A stretch of 64,000 nt of DNA from Whitmania pigra (taxonomy: Eukaryota > Annelida > Clitellata > Hirudinida > Haemopidae). Position numbers and translations under genes: made by a program. Positions 1 through 13,065 of the stretch are shown here, piece by piece (positions within the stretch are counted from its first letter, which is position 1; each line of letters starts with the position of its first letter). The notes below the pieces were generated by a model, which was given only the letters and a program-made list of their open reading frames with translations, was not told the origin of the DNA and made no database searches. The stretch covers positions 2,871,001 through 2,935,000 of the forward strand of contig JAJTWR010000113.1 of the NCBI GenBank assembly GCA_021613335.1, read 5' to 3'.

Positions 1-482
1 AAATACAGATGCCTAAAAAACAAGAAAATGAATCGAAAGAAAGAATTAAAATGGTAAAAATCTATTTTATTTCACTTTTGAACCCCGTCGCTTTTTAGTG
101 TAGAGCTGCAATTTGGTTAGAAAAATTTTGGAGGTTTTAATGAATTTGCAAGGATTTAAAAATGCAAGGTCGGGGTTAAGGTTCAGTTGTGGTTATGATT
201 AATTTTGTTTATTTCGAAGGTATTTTTCTATTCTTTAATTTGTTTTTGTCTTTACATGCCATATTTTGTTATTTATTTTCTAAAGGTAAAACGCTTTGTC
301 GTTATTTATTTATATTTTAATATTAAATTTCTGCTACACACTGATATAGTGTATATGAAAATTATAATATTTATATTGACAAGTTTATTTGTTATTATAT
401 AAATGTTGTTATCAGTAGGCTTTTTTGACGTTTTTTACATTAGTAAAATTAGTTATTACAATAGTACCAATCGCAGTTAATA
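1..482. other. AT-rich sequence, no gene seen
   Basis: Open frames here are short, AT-driven and without family resemblance. I see no coding gene, RNA gene or defined repeat before the trinucleotide array. Confidence 0.6.
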
Positions 483-752
<270 letters not shown>

Positions 753-1235
753 CCACTTTTAGGTCGGGGTATTTCGCCATACCCTGTAACCGCTAAGCGC
801 TCATTTTACGGAGGTTTTTTGAGCAGGTGGGACCTTTCTCGTCGAAAGATGGGAGCGCGTGTACGATACTACATTTGAACTGTACGATTTATATCGTAGC
901 GATCAGTTGTAATTGGGTTACGTATCGTCTGGTTGTAATGGCCAGATACACTAACCGCCCTGGATGCGGTCCCATGACATGAGACGCTAGAACCGGTCAC
1001 AATATTCCCAGGGAGGGTGAAACTCCCCCCTGTAAGACATAGTCTGGGTGTGCACCGGAACTTGTATAATGATTTGAACTAGACCACTGGTCCTGGATGG
1101 GTGAAATCCCCTTCTGTAAGACGTACGTCGGGTGTGGTCAATGAACAATGGTCTCGAGGGATAAAATCCAAAAGATGACGCTTGCGTTGGGGGCGCCCAG
1201 ACGCGCGCTTCGCGCGCTTGGTGTTCGCTCGACTC

Positions 1236-1271
<36 letters not shown>
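753..1271 (+). repeat. GC-rich block with internal duplication, bounded by (TAA)n and (AAT)n
   Basis: About 480 bp of clearly more GC-rich sequence lies between the (TAA)n array on the left and an (AAT)12-type tract at about 1237-1271. It contains an imperfect internal repeat: GGGTGAAA, a C-rich run, CTGTAAGAC and GGGTGTG occur near 1016-1055 and again near 1097-1138, and a weaker third copy begins near 1155. The frames inside are not coding-like. The arrangement fits an inserted retroposon whose own 3' tail is the (AAT)n tract, but I recognise no family. Confidence 0.5.
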
Positions 1272-1273
<2 letters not shown>

Positions 1274-1274
1274 G

Positions 1275-1473
1275 GGCGTGCAGGTTAGCCGAATGGGTTA
1301 CGTGCCTGCATTCGGCGGTAATGGCAACAGTCGTAATGTGTCGTGTTCGAAACCCAGCCTGCACTGCCGCCAGCGCCCTTGGGAAGGAGCGCTATATAAA
1401 TGGTTGCAAGAAGCGCCTCTGACGCTATGCATATGGCGCTATATAAATGAAGTTACAGTAATAATAATAATAA
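1275..1473 (+). mobile_element. tRNA-derived SINE, copy 1
   Basis: The head at 1280-1362 can fold like a tRNA: GCAGGTT at the 5' side pairs with AGCCTGC at the 3' side (7 bp, one G-T). It has an A-box-like TAGCCGAATGGG and a good B box, GTTCGAAACCC. A body follows, then a 3' tail ending GGCGCTATATAAATGAA and an (AAT)n run. A second copy lies at 15.3 kb and tail-only copies at 35.8, 37.85, 43.65 and 48.7 kb, which shows a dispersed family. The pol III promoter is predicted from the boxes. The tail was probably taken from a partner LINE (inference). Confidence 0.85.
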
Positions 1474-1499
1474 TAAGAAGAAGAAGAAAAAGAAGAAAA

Positions 1500-4400
1500 A
1501 AAAATGTCAGGTATATCACTTCAAGTTACTGCAAGTCAGCAGACATCACGTAGCACACATTTTAGACTCTTTAAGAAGTCTCTCAAATCAAATAAGCGTT
1601 CATGATTGAATGACGAATCTTTTCAAATTGCAAATTCAAATTCACGAAATCGAATCACATTAAATGGTGTTTTCGACTGGTTAATAACATTAATAATATT
1701 ATTAGGATTCACTTTAACAAAATATAAAAAGTTGTAATCGCCCATAAAACTTGAGAAATTTTGATATAAAGATATGATAATGTATACTCATAAATTACGG
1801 CGAGTGATTTATAATGGTTTTCAAAATCTCAAATAGGTCGTGGTGTCATGTGCAAGTATTCTGTTATGAAAATACATTTTTCCAAATTATAGAATGAGGT
1901 ACTAAGGTCAATGCAAGTTATTTTTGTTTGTTTTTTAAGTTGAAAAAGTTACGCCTTTTTTCAGCGAGCACATTTCATCATCAGTTTTTTAACTGAACCA
2001 CGGATTTTTCTTAATGTAAGTTCATTGTCTTCGGTGAGGCATTTGTTGATCTTCGAAGCAAAATCATTTCATGCCGAAACTAAGTTCTCCAAGGAATTTT
2101 GTTTTTAAATTTTCTATTATAAACTACAGTTTCCCTCTCGAACCTAAGAGCTCTCGAAATCGACAGAATCTCCTAAGTCAAGAATCTCCTTGATGTAATT
2201 ATTAAACATTTGCATTTTAGCTACAACTTCAATATCAGTCGCTCACTTTCTATTCAATTCGTCATCAATTACGTTATCACCACGTAACAATGAAATCACC
2301 ACAATGAATGTTTCAATGAACGCTTCAAAATATCGCGTACCAGACCCCCTTTGGCAACTTGCTTGATCGTCTGAAATATTGGTTTCGTGTCCTTTGAGGC
2401 TTTGAGTTGCAGCGTGACCTTCGTAAATTAATTACCGTTTTATCAATAAAAGGAAGAAATTCAATCAATCATTGCTATGAAATGGAACATTAAAATGACT
2501 GATCATAAAATGTTTGACGAAAATTAATGATCGGATGAATGATGGTAACTTAATTAATTATATTGGCTTAAAAATCTATATCAAGAATTTGACTTATTAT
2601 TTACTACATAATTCGTTACCGATAAATGATTTTAAGAACGACCAATAATTGAAAATACTCTTTTCGAAATATCTTAACAACTTGACGTACTTTGTTTTAG
2701 TAATTTTTGCGTACAAATTAATGTTGATACATCAGTACATTAGAATAGAAATACTTTTTTTTAAGTTAATGAGTTCCATGCAAATGTTTAACATTAACAT
2801 TTAATAATAATGTTTAACGAATAAAAAACTTAAATCTTTATAAAATCTCACTTTTATTGTATCAAATGGATGACTGATGAAGAGGCCACATATTCCTGTC
2901 GATTAAAAGTTTCTCCTTTAAGTCATAAAGCCATTTAAATGCATTTATGGGGAATGTACAAACAATATAAGAATAAACATAATAGATGAATATGCGTTAG
3001 GTATGACCAGGAAATTATCATAATTAATAAACATAAATAATAGGCTGATGTAGTTGTGAAATAGAGGCGAATTGTTGTTTATTGATATATAATAAATGTG
3101 CTATTAATAAAACCATTGCATTCAAATGAAACATCTAACCTCCAAGAGCCCCAGCGATGTAATCGTAAATAATAATCATTTATTAGTTTAGAATATTACA
3201 ATAATAAATTTAATAATAATATTATAGAACTAATTATAATATCTTAAACATAATGACATCCAATTCCTTGGAAATAATTTTAAGCCAAAAGTAGAGTCCA
3301 TTTAACAATGTTTAAATAAATTAGACTATTTTAACATTTTCAACAACAGTCTCGTAGATCAAAAGGCCGGTATAAATGAATTTCTTGACGAACTGAAGAT
3401 GCGACTTTTCAGTCATTTTTGCCTTTTGTCATGCAGGAATAAAATCTTAGTTGCATTTCGGACAAATAATGCAGTTATTTAATGCTGCGTTGATGCGCAC
3501 TACTCTCTGAAAACATTACCTTTAACCTCAAATCATTTCTGACATCATTGCACTTCAACTCTTAATGAATTGACCCAATGAGTGAACTGTCTCGAATTCA
3601 CTCTTATTGCAGAGCTTAACTAATATAAGTATTATATTTATTCGAGTGATTGGTGACATAACTTGCTGCCTAAGGTGACTGCGATTCAAGGTCATTGATT
3701 CAAATATTCTCTTTTAAGAAAATTTTTAGCCATGAATGTTTTTTATTTGTATTTAGTCGATCTTTTGCGTGACTTTTGCATACAACAAACTTAGCCACTT
3801 TACATCGGTTATCTCGATCCTCATGACTAATCGCCGACTTAGAAGTGAAACATCCAAATTCCCACTTTGTCGTGGCATTTTCTCATCGGTTATGACGATT
3901 CTTTTATGTCGCCGCACCCAATTCACTCTTTTTGATCTTGTCCGACCCTTTTGTTAAACCCCTAGGCCGGCGACATAACCGGGTTCGACTGTACTTTGAT
4001 GCAAAAACTTTCTTTTTACAAAACAAAAAATAATATAGGAGCAATAGCTCTAATACGTATCTTGAATATAAAACTGTCCAAAATGATAACAATGATATTG
4101 AAGCTTGATAAAATAATGTGTCAAATCAAAAACTCCATTCGAAGGGAGAAGCTCCAAATTATGCATAGCCTGTGATCCAACGATTAAAATATAATTCGGC
4201 AAAACGACATGGTATTGGATTTATTATCTAAACTTGTGCTACTTTATTTACCTTCATTTATTTTATTTAATTTTTTTAACCTAATTTTGAGACAACCTGT
4301 CATTTTTGTTACCATCTTAATTGGTTCCACAATGTTGGTTTTAAGTAAAAATCTGTGTCATCAGTTATGATGCTAGTTCTAATGATGGTTTTGTGGTTCA

Positions 4401-4988
4401 TCCGAGGTCCATAATCCGCTGTAAATGTAAATTATTTTACCGTTAGACATTTAATGCCTATTTAACAGAGGCTTCCTTAGAATTGTCTCAAGGGGCGCAT
4501 CTCTGACCTATTTTTGAGACTAATTTTGTTGTTGATGTTGCTACCTGACAATTTGTTTCCTTCAGATTTAAGTGTTCAAAATTTGTAAATAAATAAATAA
4601 AAATAACAATAAAGAAACTGTATTTCATTGTATTGTACATATTACATTTTCTTGTACAGTTAACCTTTAATAAAACTTATGGTTTAAAATTTAATAATAT
4701 AGTTAATAGATATCTAAATTTATTTTATTTAATAGAAGTATTGTTTATTATTTTCATGACGTCAAAAAAGTTGTTGATGGTACAAAAAACATGTCGATAC
4801 TCAAATACACAGATTGAAAATAAATCACTCTATAAATTCTAAAATTATCGAAATCTTAATAATTACGCACGATTTGTGAAATTAATCATTTAAATTGACC
4901 ATTGATAACTCTAAATATTATTGAAAAATCATTGATAAATCGGTATAACAATATAGCTCCATTATGCATTGGGAGGAAAATCTACAAT
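1500..4988. other. Gene-free AT-rich stretch
   Basis: I find no frame with domain resemblance, no plausible exon chain and no RNA gene in about 3.5 kb. Homopolymer A/T runs and short open frames only. Confidence 0.55.
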
Positions 4989-6009
4989 ATGCTGGTGAAC
5001 TGTAGAATATTGAGACAATCTCACCAGGAACCTTTCACAATTTATTTCATTTTGTTTGTGGCTTCCTTTATGAGATGGTCTGAGGGCATCACTTGTTACA
5101 CCTGTGGTTCAAAAGACACCTGTCCAGCAGAGGGTGTGCTCCCGAATAACACCTGCGAGGGTAACATGTGCAGCAAGAGTGTAATATATGCAGAAGGCAT
5201 GTTGACTGCATTTTATTATTGCTGGCTTTAATTATGTAAGACTGAATTAATATTTATGGATTAATTTTTATATAACGTAACCAATGTCATGAATAAAGAA
5301 CAAAGGTGATGAAGTACGCAAAATATTTTCTTAGATGCAGTGGCCTAGCGGGGGACGGTCGAGTCCTACAAATTGCCGGGTCCCCTGGGCACGTTCTCCT
5401 TGCTCCCTTTCTCGGCGGCCCTGCCCCTAGCTATGCTTCACTCTAGGAACAGGATATATTCTGTTTAATAACTTAAATTTCATTTAACTAAATAGATTTA
5501 AATGATGTTCATGTAGCCGTTTTGTAAGGCGAATTCTAACCAATTTCTCAATGTAAATGTATCTAAGATCGTGGAAGTCTAAACATCATAAAAATATAAA
5601 ACATCAACAACAAAAAAGAGGCTGTAATCAACATCTGATTGGACTGAACGAAGCTATGCTAACTATTAATATCGCTTTAATCTCTTTAATGATAACGAAG
5701 TTTGTTTTTTTTTATTAAAACGCAGAGGTAGAAATTCTGAAGAACTGCCTTCCAATCGCTCTTTTCGACGATTGTCGCCTCATACAGTTCGACGTCTACA
5801 CATCCCTGGTATGCATTTGTGACGCTGACTTCTGCAACGGATCCCCGCGGTTGTCACCCTCCCCCACTTTCTTCCTGGTACTTCTTGCTGTTGCTGTCAA
5901 GTTTAAAATAACCGAGCTTTTGGACAGAACTCGTACCTTTCAAGAATTCGACTCGAAACTTTTTGATAAGTTAAATTCAAAAGCAAATAAAATCGTTAAA
6001 AGTAAATAA
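4989..6009 (+). CDS. Ly6/uPAR-type three-finger secreted or GPI-anchored protein
   Basis: Two exons are proposed: 4989-5196 and 5726-6009 (163 aa). The ATG at 4989 opens a peptide with a hydrophobic signal (about residues 16-30, FTIYFILFVASFM), after which the mature chain begins ITCYTCG. Ten cysteines follow in Ly6 order: CxxC, then single cysteines to NMCSK in exon 1, and LKNC, FDDC, CIC and the closing DFCN in exon 2. A hydrophobic run (TFFLVLLAVAVKF) after the last Cys-Asn suggests a GPI signal, but about 40 more residues follow it, so the 3' end may be spliced differently. The best frame-keeping intron uses a GC donor (AAG|GCATG) with a good pyrimidine-rich acceptor. Ly6 proteins are surface ligands or modulators; no specific role can be given. 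Confidence 0.62.
5338..5450 (+). repeat. GC-rich insertion resembling a hAT-type terminus
   Basis: Inside the Ly6 intron, a GC-rich patch begins CAGTGGCCTAGCGGGGG. It resembles the CAGTGGCGTAGC-like termini of some hAT elements and the element at 46.05 kb. No matching opposite terminus or target duplication was found nearby, so it may be a fragment or chance. Confidence 0.3.
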
Positions 6010-7932
6010 AATCATTAAAATTACACTCCACCATGAAGTTATTTACCACCACTTCAACCCTCAAAATTTTGAGGGAGCCCCCTATAGCTGCAACCCCAGT
6101 GGGGAGATGGCGTTTACCTATAAGCAACTAAGTCATTTCAGAACCAAAGGTCATCCGATGACAGATGTATCCCTCAGTTAATGGTTAACACCCTCCACCA
6201 CAAAATCATGTGCAATTCCATGCATCCCTCTCTTATATCTGACCCCTCAGATATACTGACACGATTGTTCACTGATCACTTGGCCTCGTGAAATTGTGCA
6301 AAACTTATCTCCCACGTACTCGTATTTGTGACCCACTTTGATGCTGACATTCCACACCACGAGATCAAAAACTAAACCAGTCTGGTTTTATTCTAGACAA
6401 TGTTATTGGCTACAAACTCATGCCTAACACTAGAAGGAATGAAGAAAACAAATTTAAAGCAGTGAATTCATCAAATGGTTGATAATTACATGATAATTAC
6501 AAATCTCAGGCAAAAACCATGCACGTTTGAAACACGATTGCGTAAATCCTCCAATTGTAAACCGAATGAGTCACAAATTGCCGAAGCAAACACATCAAAA
6601 TGTGATCAAAAATTAAATTGATGTTTTAAATTTTGAATGAAACTAATCACAACCTCTGGAATATTTGTCACTGACTTTGGAATGGAATCAAAAGATGGGA
6701 TCCATTTCTGTATCACATTGACAAATATTGCCTTCAGTGTCAAAATTTATGAACAGAGCTGTAGTGCAGAGATATCAATTTAACTCTGCTTTCAGATTTT
6801 ATATGATGAAACTCGATTATTATCAAACCTAATAAACCATGACATTTGTACAAAAGCTCTCAAGCCTTAAACAAATTTTCGAAATTAAAAAAAATAATTA
6901 CATTGCCAAAGAAATGCACAAATACAAAGGTAAAAATTCCTGAATCTCAAAAACAAAATTAAGTTAGGTAATGCTTGACATGAGAAAATGATACGGTGAT
7001 AATGATTTAACAGATCAACAAAAGTTGACTACTTCTAATAAGTTAATAATAACTAGACTCAGCAAGAGAGGAATGTGTTTCATGATCACAAACAAATGAT
7101 CACAATTTACGTAATAGCACATTTACTCGTCTCAAAAGAATATCATTGCAGCCTTTAATAATGAAAATAAAGACAACTATTTTTGTGGTTCAACATGATC
7201 TGACTCGTGAAGTTAATGCTTCAGAATAACAACATTCACTTGAAATGGAGGAACATTTAGCAATCATTTTTCAACATTTTGAACTAATACAAAATTTTCT
7301 AATCCTAGTGAACAAATACCACACCATAACCACTATGTCAACATACTGAGATGTAATGAATTCAATTAACACATATAATTGCTATAATTAAACCTAATTA
7401 AATGTCCCCATCAATAATTTCATTTTTTGATACTTTTATTATGTTTATTATTAAGTCTATTATTTTGTTATGCCATGAACTGGCAGCTAAATGTTCATAA
7501 CTGGAAAGAACCAATAAAGGAAAAAAATTGGGAGGAACATGAGAGTGTTAATAGCAATGCTATGATACAATTGGCAGACAACATCAAAGATGTAAAGAAA
7601 CACTGTACAATTTATGTATGTGTTGACAACAGTCTCAATACCAATAAAAATAGTGGCAGAAGTAATTATATAATAGCATTAATTCAATGTAATATCAAAG
7701 ATTATATTTTAAGACTTCAATATTGTGAGTAATTTAATTATATTTAGCAGTGATCATTATATCATTAAATTATTATTGTGATGTAAAAGGGGCAAAAGAT
7801 GACCAATGCTAACATGTTTGTCGACATCTCGATGAAGTATTTTCTTGACCAACCATCTCACGGAAACTCGAAAACATAGGATGGAGGTGGTTGCACCACG
7901 AACCATCCAATAACTAGGAGATTTCCTGGCCA
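6010..7932. other. Intergenic, no gene seen
   Basis: This lies between the Ly6 stop and the 3' end of alpha-SNAP (convergent genes). A frame at 7427-7732 is open but very AT-rich, starts with TTG and resembles nothing, so I do not call it. The right part must hold the alpha-SNAP 3' UTR. Confidence 0.55.
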
Positions 7933-8662
7933 TTATAGAAGTTCTCCCGACTCATCTCCCAGAGTGCGCTTGATCCTCAGGAACATCGTGACAAACCAGG
8001 GGTCGAGGCGACTGATACTGTCATAGTCCTTTGTGACGTCCGTGAATGCCTCGACATCTTTCTCCTCAACAGCCGCCAACAGAGCCTGAGGTAAATTCTT
8101 AGATGGTTTCATCCCCAAAAAATCCAAATTACATGCAAAAACCAGGGCAAAAATACTGCATTTGGGTTGCCATACAAATTAACTCGAGTTATTGTTATTG
8201 TTGAGTAAAGTTTTGACATCACTTGCAATATCATCTGATATGAGCTGATATCAATAGTCAGATTTCATACCATTTTCAAGAATTTTGTGGACATCTGAGC
8301 ATTGACATTAACATCTCATTCATTCAAGCCTCACCTTGACCAGCTTGCATTCCCTTGAGTCAGCAAACACCGGGCATATCTCGCCATACTTGGTCACAGC
8401 ATTCATCCCATCCTGGGTGTCCTGGCACATCCGGCAGACTATGGCCCTGAAAAAGTGATCCTTTGCCCCGTGCCTGAGAAGGGGGTTGTCCATCGAGGTA
8501 ATGGCTATCTGAAAAATGGATATGGATCAAAAATTAGTTTCTTTATGATGATGGCAGCTAGAGACCAGCTTTAACGAATTTAATCATTCATTCCATTTTG
8601 TTACTGCTAACAATATCAATAATAATAATAATAAAATAATAATAATAAGAATAATAATAATA

Positions 8663-8709
<47 letters not shown>

Positions 8710-11003
8710 TAATAATAATAATAAATAATAATAATAATAAATAATAATAATAATAAAAACGATGACGACGACAACGACGACACCACCAACAGCAACAGCA
8801 ACAACAACAACAACAACAATAAATAAATAAATAATATTAACAACAACAATAAAAAAACAACAATAATGCAAACATAACAAACTGTAGTCAGATCATTCCT
8901 CCCACAAAAATAAATATTAATATTTCATCTCAAGCGAACATATCGCGCGTTGATGTCATTAACGCCCTAGCAAAGGTTAACAACCTTCTCGTAAATCTCG
9001 GCAGCTCTGTCGTATATTTCACCCTCGGCAGCGTATTGAGCCACTTTCAACAGACACCTATTGGCTGAGCTAAGAGGTTTAATCGACAGTAATTAAAATT
9101 ACAAGCTGGAGGATAGAATTTTAAAGATGTTTGTACTAAACTTTAAAAATATTGTTATATAATACATTTTTATATATATTAATCGATAAATAAGCATTTA
9201 TTTATTTAGCATACCTGTTAGACTCCTCTCCTTGATAGAAATCTGCAGCTTTCTGATAATATGCCATTGACTGCAGGTTAAATAAAGAATGAATTAAAGT
9301 CTAAAACTATTTGAAATCAAGTAGTAGGTTTCAATAAAGTTTGAGTCAAACTGGATGTACAGTGGTGATTTCAACTGAGAAAACATAATAATTAATGATA
9401 TTCATGCTTTAGAAATTACTAAAAATTAATGAATTAATTAACATAAATGTTGTTGATACTCTTAATTAGTAAGACTTCATTTAATATATTCTATTAAAAA
9501 ATTAAGATTTTTAGCTAAAATAAAACAAATGTGACAGAAAGGATTGCTAATGTGAAAGCAATGTTAATGCTAAAATTGATAAGGGGCAAATTTACAGGGT
9601 AACAAAACATAAATCACGTTGATACCAATTGCATGCTGTTGCTGATAATGATGATAAGTAAACTGTGTTAAATGATGTACAGCTGATAACTATTAATGCG
9701 TGTTTGGATGAAGGTTACATGTTGTCACTCCTAAGCCACACCTGGTTTTTGTCAACGGGTTCCTGTTCAAAGATTTCAGCTATTTCCACGTGGTGCTTGG
9801 CAGCTATGGTGAACTTTCCCTGCAAAACAGTATCATTACCATTACCATGACCACAATCACAACCATTCATTACTCACCAAATCTACATAGACTTCAATTG
9901 CCTTCAGTAGGAAGTTCACAGCCTCTGGAATAAGTTCAGAGGCAACTATTATTTATCATTATCACATTTAAATTTTCTAAGATCACAACACATCCTTGGA
10001 CTGGTAAGGCCATGGTCAACATTTCAGCCACAATAAAACCCATCATTACTGTTTACAAAGAACGAAATATCTAGATAAAGGGAACCTTGATTAAGTGATT
10101 GATGTACATCACTGAAGGTTAATACAAAAGCTAATTTAAATAATGGAGTAATTTGTAACTCACCATTCCTGTCAACCTTCTTGAAGCAATTTGCAGCATC
10201 AACATACTGTGAGGCAGTCTCCAGCTTATTCCCAAGTCTCATGTTCAGAGAAGCAGATCTGCTATAAGCACTGCCTGCTTCTGATGAAATGAGAAAATAT
10301 TGAGTGATTAAGTGCACATGGTGGCAACAAAAAAGTGACTGTTGGATCAATGATGAATGCAATACCATGATGGTGGCAAGGATCATATGGAGTTATATTA
10401 TTTTACTGATGATGATTGCTCAACACTAAAATGGACAAGGTAACAGAAAGTTTGCCACGAGAACCGATGAAATTCCTAGGTTTCCATTTAGAAGTTTTTC
10501 TACAATTAATTTGACGAGGACAACATGTTTAAGATCTTACCTGCCCATTTCTTGGCAATCTTGTAGGAGTGACCTGCTTTTTGGAACAAGTCAGATGCTT
10601 CTTCAACCTTTGAACTGCCTCTGAGATTTGGGTTAATGGAGCAAAACCCATTACGAAATTTACTAATACATTTATTATTGCTCGAAGGGAAATATAATGC
10701 TGGACATTTAAAAGCATGTTGTCTGGCAAAATTAAAAATACCCATGAAAGCCCCAATATAATAACATAACAACTTTAATTTAGAACCAGACTATTATAGC
10801 AATTTATGTATGAAATAATATGTACATGTGTGACAAATGATCAATTTAAGTTAATTATTTAATAATTTACTTGTTTGCACAAATAATATTAAAATAATAA
10901 TAAAGTCTCACCCCATAAGAGAACCTAGAAATCCACTTGATGACTTCAACTTTTTTTCTGCTTGGCTTACCATATCCACAGCCTTCTTCTCAGCATCATC
11001 CAT
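7933..11003 (-). CDS. NAPA: Alpha-SNAP (soluble NSF attachment protein)
   Basis: Nine exons on the minus strand: 10912-11003, 10541-10620, 10164-10280, 9878-9924, 9742-9819, 9215-9270, 8985-9057, 8335-8508 and 7933-8085. They sum to 870 nt, exactly 289 codons plus stop, close to the roughly 295 aa of animal alpha-SNAP. The N-terminus has the membrane-binding loop ([18 protein letters not shown]). The middle carries TPR-like helical hairpins ([31 protein letters not shown]), and the C-terminus [12 protein letters not shown] is the NSF-stimulating tail. The family binds SNARE bundles and recruits the NSF ATPase to take them apart after membrane fusion. All introns are GT-AG. No frameshift was seen. 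Beta-SNAP is closely related, but invertebrates usually have one alpha-type gene. Confidence 0.96.
8616..8850. repeat. Compound AAT / AAC / GACGAC microsatellite in a NAPA intron
   Basis: A mixed trinucleotide tract of mainly AAT, passing into GACGAC and AACAAC, lies in the intron between NAPA exons 8985-9057 and 8335-8508. The translated poly-residue frames across it are artefacts of the repeat. Confidence 0.9.
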
Positions 11004-13065
11004 GACACAAATAGATACAGAGGAAAATGTGGTCTTTCAAGTTATTTAGGTTGCTTCAGCTGAAATTTGCATGGCAGATATAAATAACTTTTGATTTCGC
11101 TTAGAAATATGTGAGGGTATTTCAAAACAATGGTTTTTAAAACTAAAATATCATTAGATCAAAAGGACCATTAAACCATTTTCACTCGTTTTACATCACA
11201 AATTCTAACTTTATAAAGATTTATTGTCTAGTCAGCAAAAAAAAATAATAAATTAGAAGATACTGCCAATCAAGACAACTCATTCCAAGCCATTTCAAGA
11301 TACCATAATTGGCGTCTTTAAGGATTTATAACAGACGACAGTTACATTAGAAAGAGCTTCCACTCCATAGCGTCTACATTCTAAGTAAATAACCTCTCTG
11401 GAGAATATTCTGCAAGAGCACAGCACTGCCTATTTCTAAAACATAAACTAATTATGCAAGACCCTAGACGTCTACCATTCCATTTTGGCAATGTAACCAA
11501 TCAACTCATTATGAAAGAGATCAATTTATTTTTATATAGAAAAAAATTATTTATCGGTTTTTTGGTTTAATAATATTTTTGTCAATGAGACTTCATTGGA
11601 ATAGTTTAACTTTCTTTATCATTAAAGCAAAGATTTTATATTGAATCTGGCGTAAACTGTTGCAAATATCATTAATTGCTCAGACTTATTTAGTGATTAG
11701 ACTCGGTTGTTATGTTAATGTTTGACATAACATTTTGAAAACTTCGACGTTCTCTTCCAAAGCAGAGGTTTCTTGGAAGGCAGAGAAAATTTTCCGTCCT
11801 ATTAAAAAGTAGATATGCTATTAAAAACTCCTTTAACTCTTGAAACTTAATTCAAAAGAAGGTCGCAAATTAATTTTTGAAAGTTGAAAATCTTTGAAGG
11901 TTTAATCTTTGAAACCAATTGAACCGATTTTTCTTGCAGTCCATCAAGTCTGTAACACTTTTTAACCAGAGTGAAAATAAATTTCATAAAACTCCGCTTG
12001 CAAGCTCTCGTCACTTCGCCAACATTATTGATGCAATTAGTTAATATTATCAGTTAATGTCTAAACAGCGAGATGCAGAGTCCATACTATAAACCCGTCT
12101 CCTGCTAACGATTTGCAAAGAATAAGTCGCACTCCAAATTTGTTTATAAGAAATCCAATTTTAAAGCAAAAAGTTATTCGAAAATTGTGGAATATGACTA
12201 TATTGATATGACTAAAATCTCAAATACTTAAAACAAAACTAAATGGAAGGTGGGAGTGAATCAAAATCAAAGACAAAAAATTATTTCAAATAAATAAGAA
12301 GTTAAAATAATGCAATGTGAAATTTGCAAGAATCAATAAATCAAAAGTTTTTTATGCAGGAAAGCAGAAATACAAAGAACCAAAAAAAGAAGCAATAACG
12401 CTTATATGCCATACAACAATGCTCACAATATTAACAATAACACCACACAAATTTTACAGCTCAAGGTTTAAATGAGTCACAATCAAAGATAAATGTTATT
12501 TTTCCAGAAATAATACTCAAATGAAGCTACCTCGATCACAACTCCGATGTTGTGCTACCAAATCACAGCAACACCGATTCAGTATAAAGATAAATTAGGA
12601 ACACAGGTTTTGTTGAAAGAGTTTCACATGTATTAAGCTAAATAAATAACTTTTAATGTAACCACTTATTGATTAAAATTGAAAAAATAATAAAATACAA
12701 AAAGCTAATGCATATTTAGCTTAAGGACCCACATCATCCCAATGTTAGACAATTCAATTGAATAACTATAATTCGATATATTAACTATAGTTAATTGTAG
12801 TAATAATTAGTCATACTGAGCAAATAATTCTTATTGATAAGTATTGATTAAAAGTGATACAAGCAGCTGTGACCTCCAATGCAGTTGGTGAGGATGAATA
12901 CGAATATTCAGCAACTCATATTGCTGCTTTACTATAGGACACCACTGATATATGGCCATTAGTACAAGTTAATGTAATAAAATCTTCTTCAATGTGAACA
13001 TACTGCATCAAGTAATGCAATGGTTAATTAGAAGCCATTAGTAATGCTAATTATTACAGCCATTT
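11004..13065. other. Intergenic between the ARM-TIR-SAM gene and NAPA
   Basis: About 2 kb of AT-rich sequence upstream of the NAPA start and downstream of the ARM-TIR-SAM stop; both genes run on the minus strand. It must hold the NAPA promoter and 5' UTR, but I see no defined motif or other gene. Confidence 0.55.

Noticed and set aside
3769..4092. Overlapping 62-codon frames on both strands
   Set aside because: Short, mutually antisense and without domain similarity.
7427..7732. 101-codon plus frame beginning ILLLCLLLSLLFC, signal-peptide-like
   Set aside because: Starts with TTG, has very AT-rich codon use, no family resemblance and no supporting splice context.
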